64,000 bases of DNA from Dermatophagoides farinae. Taxonomy: Eukaryota > Arthropoda > Arachnida > Sarcoptiformes > Pyroglyphidae. The translations under genes were made by a program, and so were the position numbers. The stretch is taken from the NCBI RefSeq assembly GCF_024713945.1, contig NC_134677.1:3723001-3787000 (forward strand), given 5' to 3'. The notes below the pieces were generated by a model that saw only the letters and a program-made list of their open reading frames with translations, made no database searches and was not told where the DNA came from. Shown piece by piece: positions 25,201-35,300 of this stretch (within the stretch, counting starts at the first letter, position 1; every line of letters starts with the position of its first letter).

Positions 25201-28200
25201 TGATGATGACCAACCACGATCATCATCAACAACATATGTTGATGATGTCAAGTACCATAAGTGTGTGTGTGTGTGTGTGTGTTTGTATGTACAAAAAGTA
25301 TAATAATAATGATTATAATCTAACTAATTTCTCTTAATGATAGTCATTATTGCAATAGCTTCAACACTCATAATGATGATAAGAATAATAATTTTGTTTT
25401 TTTTCTGTTTTTTTTTGTCTCTCATCATTATTATTATTGTTGTTGTAAACATAAATACATATATATAGGTACACCATTATGGCTATTATTACAAGTGGCA
25501 CCGATCAAAAACGAAAAAGATGTGGTTGTATTGTTTTTGCTCACTTTTCGCGATATAACCGCATTGAAACAGCCAATCGAAGAAGATGCACAAAAAGGTT
25601 TAAGTAAATTTGCACGATTAGCCCGCTCGGTAACACGTAGCCGTTCGGTACTTGCTCAACAATTTTCATCACATCTACCAGTCATCAAAGCTGAGACTAG
25701 TTCAAGTAAACAATATCATTTGGGCCAAGTAAGTAGTAGTTATGATTTCAATTTATTTATTCATTCATTTATTTCCCTTGTGATCAATGTTATTGCTTAT
25801 TTGGTTCTTATCTACATTAAAAATCATCATCTTCTTCCATAGATAATGATGATATACCTTATGATGATGATCATCAATATCATCATTACCATCAACCACT
25901 AGGACAAGTATATAAAAATCTAATTCAATTAGATTTGATCACCAACAATGATGATGTTTTGAATTTATTGAGGTTATTCAATTCAATACAATTTTAATAA
26001 CATGAATATATATGAGGAAATTACTATTTGCATCATGTTTTCCTTAGAATCATTTCATTTCTCATCATTGCATTTCCCATGCTAGATAATATCATTATGA
26101 TTATTTCGATGATGATTTTTTTTGTTGTGTATTTCAGCTACATTTACTCTCGTATGCATTTTTTCGTGTTATTTCATTCAATTTAATTTACTATTAAAAG
26201 TCGTCAACGTTATTGAAATTATTTTTTTTAGACCTAAAGCATTTTTTTTATTACAAAAATCTTTGGTTCGAAAATATACCATTTCAATAGAATTTAAATA
26301 TGAATTTCATTTTCAGACTTATGACTATAATAGGGTCTTACACGAATTTTTTCACAACAAATATTTCATATGTCACTTGTTTTGATTCAATGTATTTTTA
26401 TTTAAATTATTATTACAGGTTTCAATGTTTTTCGATCTCATTCTAATATCATGTTTGATGATTATAGCACGATTCAGAATCAATGTTCAATAAACGCACA
26501 ACTTGAATTAGATTTTCAAGTATAAAATCATACAAAAAAAAATAAATATAAAGAAATAATGAATTATATTATTGGCATTGGCCAATAAAATCATATGGCC
26601 AATTTCATGTTGTTATTTTATGTTATAAATATAATACTTGATCTTATCAAAACAGAACCGTTATATAAATTGAAAAGTAAACATTAGCTACCAACAACAG
26701 AGACAAATATATACTATATTACTATCTATCTATATGTTGGCTAATGATTAATTTTCACCGATCTCTGTCTTACTCTCTCATATAAACACACTCATCTTTT
26801 TCATGTAGAATAAAAAGAAAATTTTTTTTGCTGATTCAGTTTACAAACACTATGACTATAGTAACACCATATGTACATCTCAATCTACAATGAAAATTGT
26901 CCAACAAAGATAGATATATAAAGTTTCTATTATTTAAGTCTTTTTTTTCGAACCATTTCAATATACCTTAAAATCGCGACTACCAAAACGCAGATATTTT
27001 TTTTCCTTAAATTAACCATAGAGACTATTTATCAGCATTTTTTTTGAATAATACGCGTTTTTTAGTCGCGATTTTAGGGTAACCAAAAATGACCAACTAG
27101 TTTTTTTTTCTGTGATGTATTTAATTCAAAAATTAGGCTATCATTCCATCAATGTTCATGTCATATGTGTTTGTTTCGATCAAAGAAAACAATACCGAAG
27201 GAAAAAAATCGATTTGTCCACAAAAAAAAACATCTATACATTGATAAGATTGTTACAAAGGCTCTTTTCTTGTTTTTTTTTTTTTTTTTGCTTCAGATTA
27301 CATTCACGTTCTTCAAGTATTTTTGTTTTCTGTTTGTTCATGTCAATCCTCTTATTTGTTGCTTGTATACGCGCGATAATCTCTCTTTGTTGTTAATGCT
27401 GATTATGTTGTTGTTGTTCAGGAAAATGAATTCTTCATACAACAAGCCATTATAATTGTCTTTTATTCTATCTTTTTTTTCTCACTGTTATTTTTTTTCT
27501 CTTTATTTATAAAAATACAAGTTGATTAATTTAAATTCGGATATATTGCCACAATATCGACAAGAAGCACCGAAAACACCGCCACATATATTACTACATT
27601 ATTGTGCATTCAAAGCCATTTGGTAAGTTTGAAACAAATAATAATAATAAATAATAACATTACTGATTAAATTGACATTTGGATTATAAATGAAAAAATA
27701 AAAAAATTTTTTTTTTTCATTCGTTATGTCCATAGGGATTGGGTCATATTATGTTTGACGTTTTACACTGCCATAATGGTTCCATATAATGTTGCTTTTA
27801 AAAATAAAACTTCCGAAGATGTTAGTCTGCTCGTGCTTGACAGGTTAGTATATTTATATATATATAAATTTTTTCAATTATCCAATTTTTCAAATGTCAT
27901 CTGTTAAGTTTTTTTTTATCAATTAGTAGAGAAAAATTGAAAATTTTTTTTTTAATGCCAAATCTTTAAAACTTTTCATTCGATTGATCATTCTGTATAC
28001 CAGATAATCTTAGTATTTGTTATTTGTTACAATTAAATATTAAAAAAAAATCTGCACACATAAAAAACTTTTCTTGTTTCCATTTTCCAAGGTTTAACAT
28101 CCAAAATTTTATTGTTTCATTATTGTACAGGGGCATTTCCCCATCATTACAATACAAAGGATTTATTTATTTTTTTTTTTTAAATAAAAGCAATAACCAC

Positions 28201-29321
28201 TATCCAAGGTTTCTAACAGATTTGTTCTTTTCTTTTGAATAATTTTTTGTCGTTGTTGTTGTGGAATATGTGATAATGAAAAGGTCACCATTCATTCATG
28301 GCAATATAAATGTTGGTATTTATACATACTGTAAATTCCATTGTTATTGTATTTCAATGCATAGATTTACACAGATGGCATATGGTTGGCGTAAAGACAT
28401 TTAAAAAAATAACTAGAACTATAACTATAATACTAGCCATGAAATATTTTTTTTTTTGTTCAACCAAAATCTATAATTGTATTTCGTATACTCAGTAATA
28501 TATAATGTCGTCATTGATGGAATCTAATCAACAAAATGACCCATGTATGGAAAAACAAGACTATATAAACTCTTTTTCTTTCAAAAATATTTTTTATTAT
28601 CATTATTATTATTATTATTATTGTTATATGAATGACTCGTGTTGATCATTAACGCGATTATATAATGTCATCAAAACCAATGACGACAACCGTGGATGAA
28701 ATCTTTTTTTTTTATTTCACAAACCACATGTGTGTGTGTATATGTCCGAAGTAATTGATTTGAAAGTAGAAAAAAATCTTTCTTCTAGTTTACGGTTGTC
28801 ACGGCGTTGTGTTGTTCAGTGCCATTCAGCAAAAAAAAAGTATATTTTTTCTTGGACCGGTTTTTCCACTACGGTACTGAATTTCCTAACGCACACACAC
28901 ACACGCATACAGGCAAAACCATATAACGTATTTTTAGCTTCAATAAAAAAAAATCACAGAATAACCTAATAAAAATTCTATATGATTCCTAAAATTTAAA
29001 CCTTTTGTGCATGTAAATCCATTATATGAGATCTCGAATTCTATTGTTGGATATATTGACAAGATTGTGGTTGTTGTTAATAGTTAACAAACCGCTGATT
29101 GTTAACCGATGATTGTGATGGCCGAAACGGAAATAATATCGTCTATCATGTCCATTTTTCGGAACAATTTGTTTATCTTAGGTGAAAAATTCTGTATGTA
29201 AATTTTGTTTGTTTTAACCATAAAACTTGGTGATTTTTTTTCTATTGAAAAAAAAGATTTTTAATGATAAATGTGAATAAATTTTCGTCAACAAACTCAC
29301 TAACGTTAGTTTTTCCAGAAC

Positions 29322-29357
<36 letters not shown>

Positions 29358-32300
29358 AGAAAGAATAAAACTCTTACTGAAATAAAATAAGAAATAAAAC
29401 AAACACTATTAATATCAATGAGAATCCATAGACTATTTGGTGTCACTTTTTTTCGAAAAAAAAATTGGTTTTCCATTTTTTTTCTACTCATTTTGAACAT
29501 ACACTCACACATCTTTGTTTTTTCATAGAAGAAACCGAGAATATTTTCAACAACCAAAAATGTAAACATTGAATGAATAATTTAATTATAATTTTTTCCC
29601 GTTGTTTTTTGTTGTCTCTTTTTACTTTTTCAATTTCAATTCCATTTGTGTCATGATTAAAATTTGAAATTAAATAACATAAAAACTTAACGCCCAGAAG
29701 AATATATCCAGGCCAAAGTTTTTTATTATTATTATTATTATTTAAATTATAAAGATATGAGCCTGAATGAGAGATTTTCTACTGGTTTCTAGGACAAATG
29801 TTTGCTTTTCATTTTTGTTGGAATTTGAAATTTCCATCGTTTGATTCTCTAATTCGGTTTATTCTGCATTTAATTCTACATGGCTCGTTAATTTCATTTT
29901 TGTTTTTTTCTTTTTTCATAAGATTTTTTATTTATTTATTTGGTTGTCTGTATGAGAATCAGCCTTGAATCAGTAACCAAGAATTTATTTTCAAAGTTTT
30001 CATTTTATCCAAAATTATATTTGCATTTTTATCAATTCAAATCAACATCCAATCTAATCTCATTTATTTTGTCTCATGTTCATTTTTTTTATAGCATCGT
30101 TGATGTGATATTTTTTATTGATATTGTGCTCAATTTTCACACAACATTCGTCGGACCTGGTGGCGAAGTAGTTTCAGATCCGAAAATTATTCGTGTCAAT
30201 TATCTCAGGAGTTGGTTCATTATTGATCTACTTTCATGTCTGCCTTATGATATATTTAATGCATTCGATCATACTGAAGATGTAAGTTTTCATGTCATTT
30301 AATTAAAATTATTTAATTTTTTCTCTTTTGTTTTTTTTTTTAAAAACACAGCAAGGTATCGGCAGTTTATTTAGCGCCTTAAAAGTAGTTCGCCTATTAC
30401 GACTTGGCCGTGTTGTGAGAAAACTGGACCGTTACCTTGAATATGGTATGTTTAGATTTTTTTTTCTAACAAAAATATCTTTCTCAAACCACAATGGTTT
30501 GATGCATGAATGGATGCATTAAATCAAGCTTAAAACAAAAACAATTTTCAAACCATAAATTTTACCGATCAACAACGTTATCGGATATATATTGATTGTC
30601 ATCAACGACATGATCGACACTGTCTAAAAATTCTTTTATTCTTTGAAAATGTAATGCACATGTATTCTGGATCTGTCTGGGATTTTTTTTTTGGCTTGCT
30701 CACTTAATACACACGTACCATATATATACTTATTATTAAATCTGGAATTCTGTAATACACGATGTAAGATTTTAAATTTATTTCTAGCCTGGTGAAAGCA
30801 TCCTAAATTTTTTTTCTTCTTATTACATACACACACATATGCGTGTATTTTGTGGAATACTTGTTTATGCTTGAATAACGAATAATTTCCGTTAGGACGA
30901 CCGATATTTAATGATGATGATAATGATGACAACAACAAACGTGTCATGCACTAACTTGAATATTTGATCGCAAAGTGGATATTCTCTGTTGGGCATGCTA
31001 AACAAGCATGAACGAAAATAAAGAATATAATAAAATTGAACCACTATTATTAAACGACAACGGTTTATGGTATCGGGATGTGTGTAGCAAACTGAGCAAC
31101 CGAAATTTTTTTTTTCTAGTCAAATGATTGATAAGTTGGAAATTGAGAATTAGTTGCAGTTCTTCATTCGCTGAACGAAAATAGGTTTTTTCATTTTCCT
31201 GTTACAAGCGGTTGATTATTATTGCTCAATATGATTTCACCATCATTTTTTGTTCAATATTTGATAGCATTTTCTCTAATTTTTTTTTTCTCGTTTGTTT
31301 GAATTAAAAAATTGACTTCATAAAATTTTTTAAACCAGGAACCGGAAACACGAAAAAGAACTAGAATAACAAAATCCTTTTGCAGAATTTTTCCGAGAAA
31401 AAAATTTTCAATTTCTATTCATTGATTGTAAAATTGAAAATAATCATCATTTCATGTTTCTTTATTCAAAAAATCGATTATCAATACAGATGCTGCATAA
31501 GATAAACTAATATTATGAAATTTTAAACCTCAGACATCAGACAAAAATAAATCAGAAAGGTTCAACGTTTGGTTAGTTTCCAATGATGATGTTGATAATA
31601 ATGGACGTCATGAACAGAATTTTTCAAATGCACAAATTTGTTCTTGTTGTTCATTTATTCTCAAAACCAATTCAAAATCATTGCCTGACATTGACGTGAA
31701 ATACTTCTGTATATGTCGTTTGTATACTCACTCTACATGTATTTGAATGAAAAAAAGGTCAACCCAAATAGGATAACCGTTAAACCGCCTTTGATACGCC
31801 TTTAGCTTTGGGCTTTTTTCTCTGTCGACATCGAAAATTCATTGAAAATGATTGATATTCAGTCAAGCGAGAATGGAAATAAAAATGAGAGAAAAACAAC
31901 AAGACTGATTCAGAGGTTTGCTCCAGGAATCCATCAGCGAAATGATTTTTGAATCAGATTGAAAATAAAAACGGTCTTGATTCAAAATTCTAATATATAC
32001 GCCCGATAATGCATATATGATGATAACATGCTTGCTTTTTTAGATGAAATAGTTTTTTTTTAATTCGTTTCACTCGATATTAACAGAAAATTAGCATTTC
32101 AAAAAAAAATTTTTGGTGATTTCGTTTTTATGGCTACAAAACACATGGTCATCATCATAGATTTGGGCGATCTGAGTTTTTGTCATTTGTTTGCCATAAT
32201 TTTCATTATTATGTCGTTAAAAATTCCACAATTTAGAATTCCAGTATATTTCTGGAATTTTTATTGGAATTCTGTTTTGTTCGTTGTTATTACGTTTGAT

Positions 32301-35300
32301 AACAAGAACGAAAAAAAATTTCATGACAATCGGAATGATGTATTTTTTTTTGATCATATATGTTGTTATTGATAATTTTAATGAATACAATTTTTTTCCT
32401 GATTCTCCATAGGTGCTGCAATGCTCATTTTGTTACTTTGTTTTTACATGTTAGTCGCCCATTGGCTTGCATGTATTTGGTATAGTATTGGTCGTAGCGA
32501 TTCGGAAAACTACCTCACTTATAGTTGGCTATGGAAATTGGGCAATGTTACACAGGTTTGTTGTTTACACACACACACAATTGTTATTTTTTTTATTCAT
32601 TCAAATATCGATTATTAATGGTCGTTTTTTATTCCTTTCATACAGGTATGTCATCACTTTTATTATCTTGCATATGAAACAACAACAAAAAAAATCGTTA
32701 TTGATAACTCAAAAGAATTGTTGAGAAACTAAATAATGGAACAAGCACAATATTAGTCCTGTTTCAGTTTTATATTCGGGATTAATAAAAAAAAATTTGC
32801 ACTGAATATAACAACAAAATATCGAAAAATAGAAACATCATCATGTCAGAAAAAAAAGATCATCCATAAAAATAAAACGAATGAAAAACGATCGATGGAA
32901 TTTGTTTGATTCATCCTCAACAACAAAAACAAAAACAGCAGCAACAACAACCAATGAGATAGATTATTGAATACAAAAAAAAATAAAGAAGAATATTCTA
33001 TAAGAAGATTATCGATAAATTGACAGGAAAAAAATGGGACCTATGCTGTAATTATCATCATTCGTTCTCATTGATGTTGTTGTTTTTGTCCCATTACTAA
33101 AACTATTTATCGATATTTAATTATTTGTCTTCTACATTTCAACTTTGTATATCTAATCACATTTACATCAATAGTCACTATTAGACAATAGCTTGATTAT
33201 ATTGATCATGACGATGACAATGATGATGTGTGATGAAATATTTTTCCAATTAATCACTTTTCCATTCGCTTTAGTTATTTTGTTGCCATTATTTTTGGGT
33301 TAGAAAAAGAAATTTTGTTCTATAATCATTCTATCTTTTTTTTGACATATAACAAAAGCGAACATATAATTTGAATCATATTTAATCGCATCGGATATTA
33401 TGATAATACAATTTTTTTTCACTGTTAGTAATCATTTATGGTGTCCTGAAATTCATCACCATACAAGGAAATGGTCACTTTGTTTTTATTTTACAAATCG
33501 AAAAAAATTGAACACAATTTTTGTATGCCATATCATACCAATAGATTTCCATAGTTATGATAATGAGGTAGCCATTCTATGGCCATCGTTTTCATATATA
33601 AAATTTATTGTCAATATTTATTCATTCAATCTGTTTCATGAATTTGGATACGAAACCAACAAAAAAAAAAATTGGAAAGCAGAAAAAACGTTTTTCATGA
33701 AAATCTAGATTCTATAGAATAAATAGAGAGATATAGATCTTTGAATATGTATCTGAAGCGCTCACTATGTACGTATGTAATGTAACAACAGAATCGAATT
33801 CTCAATTGGGAATTGTCGTTGAAATTTTTCTTTTATGATACTGTTTCATTTTTTTTTAAAAAAAACGTCTTCCATGAAACATAGTGATGTGTTTTTGTTT
33901 TCTTTGCGGGTTTGTTTTCTTTTTGTTTCAACATCCCAAAATGAATTCAATTTTAGTGAATCTGGAAAAATAGAATTGAATGGAATGGCAAAAAAATCTG
34001 AATTTCAACAAGATTTTTTTTTCTTTCTTGCTTGAATTCAGTAATACTGATATATTGAATCTTTCATTTTTATTTCCATTTCATTCGGAATTTATCACAT
34101 AAGCGATTTATGATGATTATGAGGAAAAAAAATTTCTATCTCTTGGTAGGATTTATTCAAATCTATCGATACATGGGCCATGATCTGATTCTGAGGCCAA
34201 ATAGCGTTATAAATCCCGTATATCCATAAGGTAATAATTACATTAAAATGAACGAATGATTCCAATGAGATTTTATTTTTATCAAAACCATATATATCTT
34301 CATGACAATGAATATGAGAGATTCGCTTTCCCTTTTCCTCATTATCAATTTGTTTTACAATGAAAATGACAATTTAAGATAGTATTCATTGAATATGTTC
34401 AACATTTCAATATTTCATCTATTTTCTCTATTTATAATTTAATTCAATATATAGTTTCCATTTCATCTGAGGCCCAATAATATTACAGCTCGTGTCGAGC
34501 TTGAAGGTGGACCAGAACGATCAACAATGTATATAACATCATTATATTTTACAATGACCTGTATGACCAGTGTTGGTTTTGGTAATGTTGCGCCTGAAAC
34601 TGATAATGAAAAAATCTTTACCATTTGTATGATGGTCATTGGAGGTATGTATTACAATTTTTATTATTCAAATGGAAAAATATTTTATTCATACATGTTC
34701 ATACTCAAATTAGATTTTTTCCTTATTTTTCATCATTTTTCATTTTTTTATCATTTAGATTCAAAACACACATATTTAGGCATATATACAATAGTTTTTC
34801 ATTATTTTTTTCCTTATATTAACCAAATAAAATATTTTCATATAGCACTGAAATCGAATCAGTATTTTAATTTTGTTTGGCTTTCTATTCAGATATGCAT
34901 TCAATGAATGAATGTTTGAACGTTTGGGCAAACATTGAACCGACAGAAAATTTTTTAATTTCCGTTTTGTTTGGTTATATCCTTTTTCTGAAAGATGCTA
35001 CTAAATCTTAGAACTAAAAATAATTGGAATCGAATTGATTTTTTTTCGGGAATTTGTACGGAAACGAATAGCCGTTAGGAAATTCTGGTTTTAATGTTTT
35101 CATCGCTTTGGCCATTGACATTCATCATTTATTTTTGTTTGAGAGTAGAGCAGTGTGATGGAAAAATCTAGAGAGCAATACTCAACGCCTATAGAATTTT
35201 GTCAAAAAATTGGGCAAACATTCTTAAATTTCCTTTTTCTTGATGATGTCGATGTTTTAGCAAATGAAATGATTGATAATTTATGTAAAATAATTGATTT

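Larger units (their letters stand above)
25729..27521 (+). other. eag intron 3
   Basis: About 1.8 kb. Contains the candidate alternative exon at 25843-25907 and a miniature inverted-repeat element at 26966-27079. Otherwise low-complexity AT-rich DNA. Confidence 0.75.

Noticed and set aside
25729-25842. Reading frame of eag exon 3 continuing past its donor ([10 protein letters not shown] and on).
   Set aside because: A perfect GTAAGT donor follows HLGQ, the extension is low-complexity and meets a stop, and exon 4 joins in phase with conserved sequence.
30636-30947. 103-codon minus-strand frame in eag intron 7.
   Set aside because: Lys/Ser/Asn-rich, no motif, no splice context; the length is expected by chance over this much sequence.
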